Positions 1 through 8,021 of a DNA stretch of 64,000 nt are shown here, one piece after another. Source of the stretch: Thiopseudomonas denitrificans (lineage in GTDB: Bacteria > Pseudomonadota > Gammaproteobacteria > Pseudomonadales > Pseudomonadaceae); contig NZ_LNJZ01000002.1 of NCBI RefSeq assembly GCF_002866065.1, positions 124,001-188,000 on the forward strand, written 5' to 3'. The notes beneath the pieces are model-generated. The model was given only the letters and a program-made list of their open reading frames with translations. It was not told where the DNA came from and did no database searches. Numbering within the stretch: the first letter of the stretch is position 1; every line of letters begins with the position of its first letter. The position numbers were made by a program, and so were the translations under genes.

Positions 1-2
1 TG

Positions 3-236
3 GTCAAGGACAAATGTGCGCTGCTCGACAGCTACCGGCAAGGCGACGAGGTCAAGGTGGCCTTCAACCTCGGGGGCCGGCTGTGGAGCGCACCGGGCAA
101 GCCGGAAAAATGCTTTGTCAGCCTGCAGGCCTGGCGTATCGAAAAAACGTCTGGAGTGGCCAGCCAGGATACGGCTGATGGCTGGGGAGGCTTCGATCAG
201 ACGCCACCGCCGAATGATGATGATTTTCCGTTCTGA
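3..236 (+). CDS. DUF3127-like ssDNA-binding-type protein, 3' end only
   Basis: Only the last 77 codons are present; the gene begins upstream of the window. The visible part reads as the end of an OB-fold-like DUF3127 protein (strand-rich segment with EVKVAFNLGGRLW) followed by a low-complexity linker. It ends in the acidic-aromatic tip DDDFPF, like the C-terminal tip DDDIPF of bacterial SSB proteins that recruits partner proteins. The ending TGA is clear. A role in single-stranded DNA binding or partner recruitment is inferred from this tail and the family resemblance, not shown. The McrBC-like genes that follow are on the opposite strand and converge with it, with an 18-bp gap. Confidence 0.7.
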   Translation, partial: VKDKCALLDSYRQGDEVKVAFNLGGRLWSAPGKPEKCFVSLQAWRIEKTSGVASQDTADGWGGFDQTPPPNDDDFPF

Positions 237-254
237 TGCGGCGAAACAGGCGGA

Positions 255-2621
255 TCAGGGCTGGTTGAGGGTGTGGGGGTAAACCGCAGGCAGCTGGCTG
301 AACAGGCTCTGCTGCTCCAGCAGCTTGAGCGTGGTCAGCTTCATAGAAGGCCGAATGGCGTGCGGGACTCTGTAGATCGGCTGATGCAGGGTCAGCGGCC
401 GGCCCAGTTTGAACAGGTAATAGGCAGTGTCCGAGGTTGATGCCTTGCCGGCCATGGCCGCAGTAATGGCATGACGTGGTCCGAGGCGGACCCCCAGTAC
501 CGGCCAGATGCGGTCAATCTGTTTGCTGTTGCTATCGCTCGGAGAAGTACGGGCCAGCGCCAGATAGCGGATTTCCTCCACCACATGCTGCTCGAATTTG
601 CCGACAAAGGTTGCTTGCGGCATGTGATACCAGCCAGCCGTTCCCTGCTCAAAACGCTCGAAATAGTCCCGGTCACGCTCTCTTGCACCACCCAGCGAAA
701 TCGTCATGCACAGGTCGGGGTAAAGCACCTGCTTCATGCCATGCACTGGAATACGGGCGGCATCCTGTACAAACAGGGCATCAGCCATTTCATGGGTGTA
801 ATTGCCGGTATCACCGATCTGGCTGCGCAGATAATCCAGCAGCCAGCCATCACTGGACGCGCCGGGCAGCAAGGGAAACGCGCCAATGCCAATTTCTTTG
901 ATGGCATCAGCGTAAGGGTTGTAATCGTCTTGTGCAAAATGCCCCGGATAAAGCGCGAATGCGCCAAATACAGGGCGGCTTTTGCGCTGATTGTCGGTGG
1001 ATGAATCATGCAGGGCGATCAGCGCATCACGATAGCGGTGCATCTGGTTGATGGCGTCGTCCGGTACAAAATCCGTGCTGTCGATATCATCTTCTTCGTA
1101 TTGATTTCGTTCAGTCTTGATACGGTATTTGGCGTCGAACAGCCAGATAAAACGCCGCTCTTTGTCGCGAGTACCGCCAGGCAGGCATACCTCCAGCACG
1201 ATATCCGGCTTCTGTGTCACCAGGTAAGAGCGGATCGAAACACCTTTGCGCGTGAATCTCGGCTCGTGGGCCAGAGAGGCGGTTACGCCATCCGAACGCT
1301 TGAAGCGGAATGCACCGGCAAAGCCGTCTTGCAGGCGGTATTCAAAAAACTCGTTGAGCTCCAGGCCGGACTTTTTGGCTGCCACTTCCTCAAAGCCCAG
1401 GTCATCCAGCAGCATCTGGCGGATACGCAGAAAGCACCAGATCTCGTAAATTTCCGCTACCGACTTCATCGACACTTCGGACTGGCCGGCCAGCACGTCC
1501 AGATAAAATTTCAGCTCCTGCCAGACGCGGTAAACACTGCTGTAACCGGTTTTTTGCTGCAACACCAGTGACTCGCCGTTCATGCCGGTGTAGTCACCAA
1601 CTTCCTGCAAAAAGCTGCGATCGAGCATCTTTTGCATCGGTTTTTGCCAGTTGTTCAGTTCCTGCAGAAAGGCATCCGACAGGCGCTGGCGGTCCGGTAC
1701 CTGATTGCCGAGGCGCAGGCGCTGTTCAAGTCCGGCCAGTTGCTGGCGGCTCTTGCTGACCACCATCTTGATGAAGCGGTTTTCCGGCGTGTCCACGCTG
1801 AGCCGTTTTTTCTCCACTCGATAGCGGCGGTCAGTGCGCTGGCTGGCCAGATCATCACGTACCCGCTCGCCCAGCCGATGCGGAATACGGCCCTTGAGCC
1901 GGTCAGCACGGCTGTAGCGGACATCTGCCTGCAAGCGGCTGTGTGGTGCCAGGCGGATGACCTGTAACCCCTGCTCGAACTTCTCGCGCAAACGGGCAAA
2001 CTGGGCCAGCCACAACAACGGAAAGTTGCCGCGCTGGCGGCTGCTGGCCGCATCCTGGCCGGTTTTCTCTACCAGGCTGAAACGCCACAGCGGAAAGCTC
2101 TGGTCGATTACCTCATACATGGCGGGCAGATCACGCTGCAGCAGCATCTTGGTGGGCAGCACCTCGACCGCCAGCGCATGCTGGAGCGCTCTGCCGTGGC
2201 GCGTATAGCTCACGGGCAAGCGCAGCCAGCCGACATCATTGCCGGTTTGTACATTACCGGTTAGTCGCGCCGGCATCGAGCCGCGTGCTGGAGCAAAGCG
2301 GAAACCGTCATTCAGTTGCCGGCTGCGATGAGTCAGTTCGGCACTGGTCACGTCCTCGTGGAAGATCCACTCAAACTGGTATTCGGTATTTTCGAAAAAC
2401 AGAGGCCGGGGCAGCTCTAGCACAGACACTGGCTCGCCTTCGACTTCTTCACCCTGAACGCGCAGCGTCAGCGCCGCTGACGACAGGCGCACGCCGGCTG
2501 CCTGACTTTGCTGGCCATGGTTTTTTAATGTGTTGTCATGGGTTTGCTGGCGTGCAGAAATATCCCTGCTCCAGACAGTCAGCTCGAAGTCTTCAGTGAT
2601 GATCTGCAACAGCTCGGGCAT
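255..2621 (-). CDS. DUF2357 / PD-(D/E)XK nuclease, McrC-like restriction subunit
   Basis: Predicted nuclease partner of the upstream McrB-like ATPase in a type IV (modification-dependent) restriction-like system. The 788 residues contain a long DUF2357-type N-terminal and middle region, with the family signature VDTPENRF near residues 276-283. A PD-(D/E)XK core follows: KPDIVLEV at about 471-478, then FDAKYR at about 495-500 giving D-x-K, and a downstream helix with NQMHRYRDA around 525. It is far longer than E. coli McrC (about 350 residues), which suggests extra DNA-recognition domains. The start has a GGAGG ribosome site. The gene follows the ATPase on the same strand after 24 bp, so they are probably co-transcribed. 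DNA target and modification preference cannot be read from the sequence. Confidence 0.82.
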   Translation of the reverse strand: MPELLQIITEDFELTVWSRDISARQQTHDNTLKNHGQQSQAAGVRLSSAALTLRVQGEEVEGEPVSVLELPRPLFFENTEYQFEWIFHEDVTSAELTHRSRQLNDGFRFAPARGSMPARLTGNVQTGNDVGWLRLPVSYTRHGRALQHALAVEVLPTKMLLQRDLPAMYEVIDQSFPLWRFSLVEKTGQDAASSRQRGNFPLLWLAQFARLREKFEQGLQVIRLAPHSRLQADVRYSRADRLKGRIPHRLGERVRDDLASQRTDRRYRVEKKRLSVDTPENRFIKMVVSKSRQQLAGLEQRLRLGNQVPDRQRLSDAFLQELNNWQKPMQKMLDRSFLQEVGDYTGMNGESLVLQQKTGYSSVYRVWQELKFYLDVLAGQSEVSMKSVAEIYEIWCFLRIRQMLLDDLGFEEVAAKKSGLELNEFFEYRLQDGFAGAFRFKRSDGVTASLAHEPRFTRKGVSIRSYLVTQKPDIVLEVCLPGGTRDKERRFIWLFDAKYRIKTERNQYEEDDIDSTDFVPDDAINQMHRYRDALIALHDSSTDNQRKSRPVFGAFALYPGHFAQDDYNPYADAIKEIGIGAFPLLPGASSDGWLLDYLRSQIGDTGNYTHEMADALFVQDAARIPVHGMKQVLYPDLCMTISLGGARERDRDYFERFEQGTAGWYHMPQATFVGKFEQHVVEEIRYLALARTSPSDSNSKQIDRIWPVLGVRLGPRHAITAAMAGKASTSDTAYYLFKLGRPLTLHQPIYRVPHAIRPSMKLTTLKLLEQQSLFSQLPAVYPHTLNQP

Positions 2622-2645
2622 GCATCAGCCTCCAGGCGAAAACCG

Positions 2646-4220
2646 TTACGGCCAGAAGCTGGTAAAGCCGGAGCTGTTAAGACGATCCAGCATCCACTGT
2701 AATTTGATTCTGGAACGACAGGCTGTACGTGCTGGCTGGTCATTTTCCAGACGGTAAAAATCGGTGCGGATCTTGTCATCAGCCCAGATATCAATTAGTT
2801 GTACTTCCAGAACTTCGTGCAAACGGGTCAGCAGGTTATGGTCGCCATTGCTCTGCAACTTGTCGGCATCACCCTCGATACGGGGCAAAACCTTCTGCAT
2901 CAGGAAGTCATCCCACACTGCCTGCAGGTCTGCGCCCGGCTTGGGCGTGCCATGGCAATGTACCGCCAGCAACAGCTCGTTGAGTGCGCGGTAAGCTAGC
3001 TCAAACGGTGAGCCTTTCAGCACGCTGTTGACGGCCTTGAGAAACTCGATGCTGGCTTCGGTATCGATTTTTTCAATAGCCTCTTTACCGCTGGAATGAC
3101 GGGGGAACGTCAGCGGAACATGGCTGATGCTGCCTGCATAAAAGTCGTCAAAGTCGTTGGGGAAGAACTCGCCAAAGTCAAAACTCATGGCGCGATCGAT
3201 CACCTTGCGTGAAAAACCATGGGTGGTTTCGTCCATGTTTACCGTGCCGGCCACGATCAGGTTGGGCGGAATGGCAATGCCATGTTCGAGAAAGTGCTGC
3301 CACAGTAAATGATCGGTGCCGGACTCGTCTTCCGTTTCTAGCTGCAGCGTGCGGGCTAGTGCCTCCTGTTGTTCCGGCTCCAGCTCACCAAGTGCCGAGG
3401 CATTGAGCAGGGCATCGCAGCCGTATTCGAAGTCGTCTGCGTCCCAGCTCCAGTCACGGGTTTCGGTTAGGGCCAGATAGTCGGCAAAGTACTGCTCCAC
3501 AGGCGCTAGGTTCATTTCATCCAGACACAGCCAGAAGGGCACTGCCGCATCCAGTTGGCTGCTGTTTCCCGTCAGCAGGGTGCGGCTACCATCTCCCTCC
3601 AGTGCAAAGCCCTGTTGCAACAAATCGCGCCATGCCGCTACCAGAAAGCGCAGCACATCCGTGGCTACATACTCGGTTTTGCCCGATAGCCGCGAACTGT
3701 AACCCAGCAAATCACTAGGTTCGTGCCAGTCGGGACGTACCGCAACCAGACAGAAGTTGTTGTTTTGTGGATGAAATTTGGCTTGTTCGCGTACAAAGCG
3801 AGACTTGCCTGTGCCGGAGATTCCGGCGAGGAGCAGGAAGGGTTTGGGTACAGAAACTGAGTTACTAGAACGGCTTTCTATGAACAGGTCTGCCTCTGCG
3901 GGGTTCTCTAGAATGTATTCGCAGAGCTTTTGAAAGGTAGCATCATAGCCAAGTGCAAACTTATCGTAGTTTAGTTTCAACTCATCGAATAAATGAGGTA
4001 GCCCAGCGTCAGATCGATATTTTCTAGAAATATCTTGAATGGTGATTTGGTTGGTCCTGAGTGCTTCGACGAGATCGCGCAGAATAGCGGTTGGAATAAA
4101 CCGCAGCGGGTTGTTTTCCTGCGATGTTCGAACGTGAATTAGTTCGTTTGTTGCTTTTTCAACCACAAAGGAGCGAGCACCATCGCCAATGGTGAGTCCT
4201 GGCTTCAAATTGAATTTCAT
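2646..4220 (-). CDS. McrB-like AAA+ ATPase/GTPase of a McrBC-type restriction system
   Basis: Predicted NTP-driven motor that would assemble with the DUF2357 nuclease encoded immediately downstream. Numbering from the ATG at 4220, it has an N-terminal region of about 120 residues with no recognised domain. Then come Walker A GISGTGKS (133-140), Walker B WLCLDEMNL (230-238) and an McrB-type sensor segment GTVNMDETT (325-333) followed by basic residues RKVIDRAM. In classical McrB the last segment reads NTAD; here it is NMDE, so nucleotide choice (GTP or ATP) is uncertain. The reading frame can be extended to a TTG at 4307, adding 29 residues, but no ribosome site is seen there, so the internal ATG is preferred with modest confidence. 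Confidence 0.8.
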   Translation of the reverse strand: MKFNLKPGLTIGDGARSFVVEKATNELIHVRTSQENNPLRFIPTAILRDLVEALRTNQITIQDISRKYRSDAGLPHLFDELKLNYDKFALGYDATFQKLCEYILENPAEADLFIESRSSNSVSVPKPFLLLAGISGTGKSRFVREQAKFHPQNNNFCLVAVRPDWHEPSDLLGYSSRLSGKTEYVATDVLRFLVAAWRDLLQQGFALEGDGSRTLLTGNSSQLDAAVPFWLCLDEMNLAPVEQYFADYLALTETRDWSWDADDFEYGCDALLNASALGELEPEQQEALARTLQLETEDESGTDHLLWQHFLEHGIAIPPNLIVAGTVNMDETTHGFSRKVIDRAMSFDFGEFFPNDFDDFYAGSISHVPLTFPRHSSGKEAIEKIDTEASIEFLKAVNSVLKGSPFELAYRALNELLLAVHCHGTPKPGADLQAVWDDFLMQKVLPRIEGDADKLQSNGDHNLLTRLHEVLEVQLIDIWADDKIRTDFYRLENDQPARTACRSRIKLQWMLDRLNSSGFTSFWP

Positions 4221-4339
4221 CTGTCGGCCTGAGTGCGGGGCTTGGCTATCGAAGTTTACCAGGGTAATAGGTGTGCGATTAGCATGCAAATTTTGAAAGA
4301 GCCTCAAATTAGTGATTGTTTCGGTTTAGATTATTTCAG

Positions 4340-4354
4340 GGAAGCGCTGAATAA
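4340..4354. repeat. Solo copy of a MITE-type terminal repeat
   Basis: The 15 bases GGAAGCGCTGAATAA are identical to part of the left terminal inverted repeat of the MITE at 16.2 kb. No partner inverted copy is visible before the IS66 end at 4467, so this looks like a remnant end or a partially deleted relative. Confidence 0.5.
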
Positions 4355-4466
4355 AACCGCTCAAGTCAGAGGATTCATGTAATTTCAAAAATCAGCACTG
4401 AAAACTCGGCTCCAGAGCCAAAAATACAGTTTTTATTTACGGTTTTACCCGTTTTGCTGCTTTTCC

Positions 4467-5095
4467 GTAAGCGCCCCTAAATCCGCATCTTCCCCTTCGG
4501 CACTCTGCTGCCCACACTGGCCTCCGTACTTTTTTCGGAGGTTTTTCAATGTCCAACCAAGAGCTTCGCGCCACCTGGCAGCAGCGGATTGAGCAACACC
4601 AGGCTTCGGGCCTGTCCATCAAGCAGTTTGCCGAGCAGAATGCGCTCAACTATCACCAGTTTTGCTATTGGCGCAAGAAGTTTGCGGATGAGCAGCAGGC
4701 CGGTGCGGCGGGCTTTGCCCGTGTGACACGCCGGCATGATTTATCCGCTGGCCAGCCCGGTGGCCATGGTTTGTGCATTCACCTGGCCGGCGGCCTGAGC
4801 ATCACCGGCATCGGCCATGACAATCTCGGTGTATTGCTATCCCTATTGAGGCAGCTGTGATGAGGCCGCGTTATCTGAGGCCGGCGCAGAACATGCCGCA
4901 GATTTATCTGTACCGCGCGCCGGTGGATTTTCGCCTGCAGGCCTTTGGGCTGGCCGCACTGGTCGAGCGCGAGCTGGGCCACAACCCGTTTTCCGGTGCG
5001 CTGTACGCCTTTACCAACCGCCGGCGCAACAAGATCAAGTGCGTGATGTGGGAAGACAACGGCTTTGTCCTCTATTACAAGATGCACTGCTGCAA
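4467..5095 (+). mobile_element. Truncated IS66-family insertion sequence
   Basis: The left end starts with GTAAGCGCCCCTAAATCC, the typical IS66-family terminus beginning GTAAGCG. It is followed by tnpA and the first part of tnpB. The tnpB reading diverges from the family after about position 5085, no tnpC transposase (about 1.5 kb) follows, and no right terminal repeat is visible. The element is therefore a dead 5' fragment. The right boundary is approximate. The region between the McrB-like gene and this end (4221-4466) has no gene I can support. Confidence 0.75.
4549..4860 (+). CDS. tnpA: IS66-family accessory protein TnpA
   Basis: A 103-residue protein with the N-terminal helix-turn-helix typical of IS66 TnpA (WQQRIEQHQASGLSIKQFAEQN, then YWRKKF), and a Gly-rich C-terminal half ending in LLSLLRQL. 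It has a good upstream GGAGG at 4538-4542. The stop overlaps the tnpB start as TGATG, the usual IS66 translational coupling. It appears intact but is orphaned because tnpB is broken and tnpC is missing, so it is unlikely to support transposition. Confidence 0.8.
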   Translation: MSNQELRATWQQRIEQHQASGLSIKQFAEQNALNYHQFCYWRKKFADEQQAGAAGFARVTRRHDLSAGQPGGHGLCIHLAGGLSITGIGHDNLGVLLSLLRQL

Positions 5096-5207
5096 AGCTG
5101 GCCGCTGGCGGCAGGATTTCTGGACTATTTGCATGGCAATACACAGCAGACAGGCTGCGAGTCCGTCGACAAGGATCAGTAGTTTCCTGATGCAGCTTGG
5201 CGGCTGA
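4860..5207 (+). pseudogene. tnpB: IS66 TnpB, 3'-truncated
   Basis: The first 75 or so codons match IS66 Orf2/TnpB (IYLYRAPVDFR, then GLAALVERELG, then PFSGALYAFTNRRRNKIK, and GFVLYYK). After GFVLYYK the frame runs into unrelated sequence (CCKAGRWRQDFWTICM), so the C-terminus that normally continues with KRLE...RFxWP is lost. This marks where the IS was cut by a deletion or by joining to the DNA left of the PepSY gene. Confidence 0.75.
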
Positions 5208-5368
5208 GTGCCATCGCTCAAGCGCCAATGCCGCCAGCCAGTCATGGGGCTGGAAAAAGCCGGGAATGATGCTGGTCATGAACAGTACCGGTCCGACCAT
5301 CAGAGGCCTGTCCAGCATTTTGTGCCGGACAGACGCTGTTTGTTGCCACAGCCGGATGCGGCCAACTG
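5096..5368. other. Intergenic stretch with a possible broken minus-strand gene
   Basis: On the minus strand an open frame starting at 5318 (MLDRPLMVGPVLFMTSIIPGF...) runs into the IS66 fragment. In another frame a hydrophobic helix-like segment (LLILVDGLAACLLCIAM) appears. This may be the remains of a membrane protein gene that followed the PepSY gene and was cut by the IS66 event, but I recognise no family and there is no strong start signal. Confidence 0.25.
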
Positions 5369-5695
5369 CTATTGGTTGCCGGTGACCTGTTTGCGTGGCA
5401 GATAGCGGGAAATGTCGGCATTGGGCTGAAAGCTGACTTCGAGCTTTTGCACGGCCAGCGTTGCCGGTTCAATCTCCAGTTCCACCCGGTTGCCGTCCAC
5501 ATCGCGGCCGTGGATTTCATAACAGCCATCATCCACCTTCAGGCGCTCTGTGGTTATGCCCAGCTCGCTCACGAAGGCGGTAACGCTTTCGCGCGGATGC
5601 CATTCGGACATCGGGCTGCGACAGTCATCATCTGCATGGGCAAGGCCGGAAACCGTCAGGGCTGTCACTGCCGCGGTCAGCACTAAAATGTTCAT
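5369..5695 (-). CDS. PepSY-domain periplasmic protein
   Basis: A 108-residue exported protein. Residues 1-21 form a signal peptide ending in AHA. The mature part begins DDDCRSP and carries a single PepSY-type fold: a WHPRESVTAFVSELG helix, then DDGCYEIHGRDVDGNRVELEIEP strands and AVQKLEVSF. The two Cys residues may pair. PepSY proteins of this size often accompany OmpR-type two-component systems and are among their targets. It is transcribed away from the response regulator gene at 5817, and the 121-bp gap holds two copies of the TGCTGTCA motif also found before the second PepSY gene. Ligand or partner unknown. Confidence 0.8.
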   Translation of the reverse strand: MNILVLTAAVTALTVSGLAHADDDCRSPMSEWHPRESVTAFVSELGITTERLKVDDGCYEIHGRDVDGNRVELEIEPATLAVQKLEVSFQPNADISRYLPRKQVTGNQ

Positions 5696-5714
5696 TGCTA
5701 TTCTCCTGCAAGGT

Positions 5715-5749
5715 TGACAGCAGCATACTCGCTCTCCAATCTGACAGCA
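5715..5749 (-). promoter_or_regulatory. Two TGCTGTCA motifs, putative response-regulator sites
   Basis: TGACAGCA occurs at 5715-5722 and 5742-5749 in the divergent region between the PepSY gene and the response regulator gene. Read on the minus strand this is TGCTGTCA, the core of the tandem 11-bp repeats at 7860-7881. The shared motif suggests that the regulator encoded at 5817 controls both PepSY genes and possibly its own operon. Confidence 0.5.
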
Positions 5750-5816
5750 CCCTGAAGAAATGAAAAAATTTCAGTCCGGGACAAAACATCATCTCGTTCA
5801 GCCGGGAGATTGAACG

Positions 5817-6494
5817 ATGCGCATATTACTGATTGAGGATGATCTGGTTCTTGGCTCGGCCATACAGGACCAGCTGGCAAGCGAGGGCTACTCAGTTGAT
5901 CGCGTGGAGCGTCTGGGGGCGGCAGAAAGCGCGTTGTCCGTTGCCTCCTATGATCTGATCCTGCTGGACCTGATGCTGCCTGACGGTCGGGGTATTCCAT
6001 TCCTGCGCACGCTTCGCAAGCAAGGGCAGAACACTCCGGTGATCATCCTCACGGCCATGGATCAGATATCCGATCGTATTGAAGGGCTGAATGCCGGAGC
6101 AGATGATTATCTGGTCAAGCCGTTCGATCTTAGCGAGCTGACTGCACGCATTGGTTCTGTGGCCCGCCGTTACAGCGGCAATCCCAACCCGCTGATCACT
6201 GTTGGAGAGCTGCAGATTGACCTGGCGGCACGCAAGATTTTGCGCAATCAGCAGCCTGTTGCCCTGACCGGTCGCGAGTGGGCACTGCTGGAGGCGTTCC
6301 TTGGCAGTCCGGGGCAGTTACTGTCCAAGGCCAAGCTGGAGGACAAGCTGTACTCCTTCGATGCGGAAATCGAAAGTAACACCATTGAAGTGCTGGTCAG
6401 CCGTTTGCGCAAGAAACTCGGGGCGGGCCTGATTCTTACCGAGCGCGGACTGGGCTATCGCTTGGGCCCGGCTCAGGATGCAGCCAGTGAATAG
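5817..6494 (+). CDS. OmpR/PhoB-family response regulator
   Basis: A 225-residue DNA-binding response regulator. The receiver domain occupies about residues 1-115, with the acidic pocket IEDD (residues 6-9), the phosphoacceptor Asp51 in LLDLMLPDG, and the conserved Lys in DDYLVKPF. A winged-helix output domain follows (ALTGREWALLEAF, then TIEVLVSRLRKKLG, then ERGLGYRL). It has a GGGAGA ribosome site. The kinase gene overlaps its 3' end by 17 bp, so the two form an operon. Adjacent PepSY genes and a ferric-reductase-like gene resemble the surroundings of P. aeruginosa BqsR/CarR, but orthology is only inferred. Confidence 0.9.
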   Translation: MRILLIEDDLVLGSAIQDQLASEGYSVDRVERLGAAESALSVASYDLILLDLMLPDGRGIPFLRTLRKQGQNTPVIILTAMDQISDRIEGLNAGADDYLVKPFDLSELTARIGSVARRYSGNPNPLITVGELQIDLAARKILRNQQPVALTGREWALLEAFLGSPGQLLSKAKLEDKLYSFDAEIESNTIEVLVSRLRKKLGAGLILTERGLGYRLGPAQDAASE

Positions 6495-7812
6495 TTTGCA
6501 AGGTCGCATCGCCCTGTTGCTGGGCGTGTTGTTTCTTGCACTCTGGGCGGCTTCTGCAGTGTTGACCAGCCGGCAGATACGTACCGAAATCGAGAGTGTA
6601 TTCGATTCGGCCCTGCAGGAAACGGCACAGCGTATTTTACCGCTGGCGGTGGCGGACATCCTCGAAAACGAACAACAGGATACACCCAGGCGCCTGGCCA
6701 CCATTCACAGCCACAACGAGCTGCTTACCTACCTGGTTCGCGACCCGCAGGGCAGGATTCTGTTGCGATCCCATGATGCCGTGCCGGAGCAGTTTCCCGC
6801 CTGGGACGGTTCTGGTTTTCGGCAAACAGAGACGCATCGCATCTATAACGAAGACAGCCTGCAAGGCTCGATCCGCATCAGTCTGGCCGAGCCGCTGGCG
6901 CATCGACAGGCAATGATTCGCAACATACAGCTTTCCCTGGGACTGCCGGTGTTGATCTTCATGCCGCTGGCCCTGCTGGCCATCATCCTGGTCATACGTA
7001 CCAGCCTGGTTTCCCTGAACAGGTTCCGTGATCGGCTGGCGCACCGGGATGAGCATGACTTGTCCCTGTTGCCAACCGACGGGCTGCCTGCCGAAATTAC
7101 ACCCATTGCCAATACCCTGAATGAAGTGCTGGCCAAACTGGCCAGTGCCTTTGCTGCCGAACGCGGTTTCACCGCCAATGCGGCACACGAGTTGCGTACT
7201 CCCCTGGCTGGCGCAATAGCACAGGCACAGCTGTTGCAACGCGAGACACAAGAAGACCGGAGCCGCCAGCGCGCACTGGATATTGAAAGTACCCTGAAAC
7301 GCCTGACGGTCATGTCCGAGCGGCTGATGCAGCTGGCCCGTGCTGAAGGCAGTCAGCTGTTTCTGGACAGGGCCGGGGATTTGCGTCCGGTCATGGAGCT
7401 GCTTGGCATGGATCTGACCCGCAATGGCAATGCGGGGCGGTTGATTCTGGATCTGCCAGAGCGGCCGGTGCAGTCGAATCTGGATCCGGATCTGTTTGCC
7501 ATCCTGTACCGCAACCTGCTGGAAAACGCACTGCGTCACGGCACGGCAGGAACTCCCGTGCATGTCCGTCTTGATGACAGTGGGCTTCTGTCGGTCAGCA
7601 ACGACTGCGACATCATTCCTGAACAGGTATTGCAGCAGCTAACCCGGCGTTTCGAGCGTGGCCAGGCCAGGGCCACGGGTAGTGGTTTGGGGCTGGCCAT
7701 CGTTCAGGCCATCTGTTTGCGCATAGGTACCCGGCTGGAATTAAGCTCCCCGGCACGGGACCGGGAGCGCGGCTTTGAAGCACGTCTGATGCTGCCGGTA
7801 CAGGCAGGCTGA
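6478..7812 (+). CDS. Sensor histidine kinase
   Basis: A 444-residue inner-membrane kinase that pairs with the upstream regulator. It has a first membrane segment at about 10-29, a periplasmic sensor region at about 30-150, a second membrane segment at about 152-175, and a short HAMP-like linker. The H-box FTANAAHELRTPLAG contains the phosphorylated His237. The catalytic domain has N-box NLLENALRHG and G-box GSGLGLAIVQAI. The periplasmic part lacks the RExxE motif known for Fe(II) sensing in BqsS, so an iron signal cannot be assumed. It overlaps the response regulator gene by 17 bp. Confidence 0.9.
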   Translation: MQPVNSLQGRIALLLGVLFLALWAASAVLTSRQIRTEIESVFDSALQETAQRILPLAVADILENEQQDTPRRLATIHSHNELLTYLVRDPQGRILLRSHDAVPEQFPAWDGSGFRQTETHRIYNEDSLQGSIRISLAEPLAHRQAMIRNIQLSLGLPVLIFMPLALLAIILVIRTSLVSLNRFRDRLAHRDEHDLSLLPTDGLPAEITPIANTLNEVLAKLASAFAAERGFTANAAHELRTPLAGAIAQAQLLQRETQEDRSRQRALDIESTLKRLTVMSERLMQLARAEGSQLFLDRAGDLRPVMELLGMDLTRNGNAGRLILDLPERPVQSNLDPDLFAILYRNLLENALRHGTAGTPVHVRLDDSGLLSVSNDCDIIPEQVLQQLTRRFERGQARATGSGLGLAIVQAICLRIGTRLELSSPARDRERGFEARLMLPVQAG

Positions 7813-7859
7813 CTCCAGCTTTCGACACTGAAAAGCAGCCAATCGAATTTATTTTCACT

Positions 7860-7881
7860 CTGTCAGCTTGCTGTCAGCTTG
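7860..7881 (+). promoter_or_regulatory. Tandem 11-bp direct repeat, OmpR-type operator
   Basis: CTGTCAGCTTG is present twice head-to-tail (7860-7870 and 7871-7881). An 11-bp tandem direct repeat is the classical layout for OmpR/PhoB-family dimers. It lies about 140 bp upstream of the second PepSY gene and shares TGCTGTCA with the motifs at 5715 and 5742. Probably the binding site of the regulator encoded at 5817. Confidence 0.6.
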
Positions 7882-8021
7882 CGACGATAAATTGAAACTG
7901 CCCACCCAAAGTAGCCCGGAGCTGATAGCCAGCACATCTTTCCGGCCTTGGTCCGGGCACTCGATGGCTTGCAGCAACCACTGCTGTATGCCGGGTGAAT
8001 TTTCCACTTAGGAGCTTTGTC

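Noticed and set aside
4779-5318. Minus-strand frame of 179 codons across the IS66 fragment
   Set aside because: It overlaps tnpA/tnpB and has no consistent protein family; at best its first part is a relic, recorded as an uncertain region instead of a gene.
6637-7563. Long minus-strand frame inside the histidine kinase gene
   Set aside because: Antisense to a clear kinase with all motifs; composition (Gln-rich, no fold) is that of a shadow frame.
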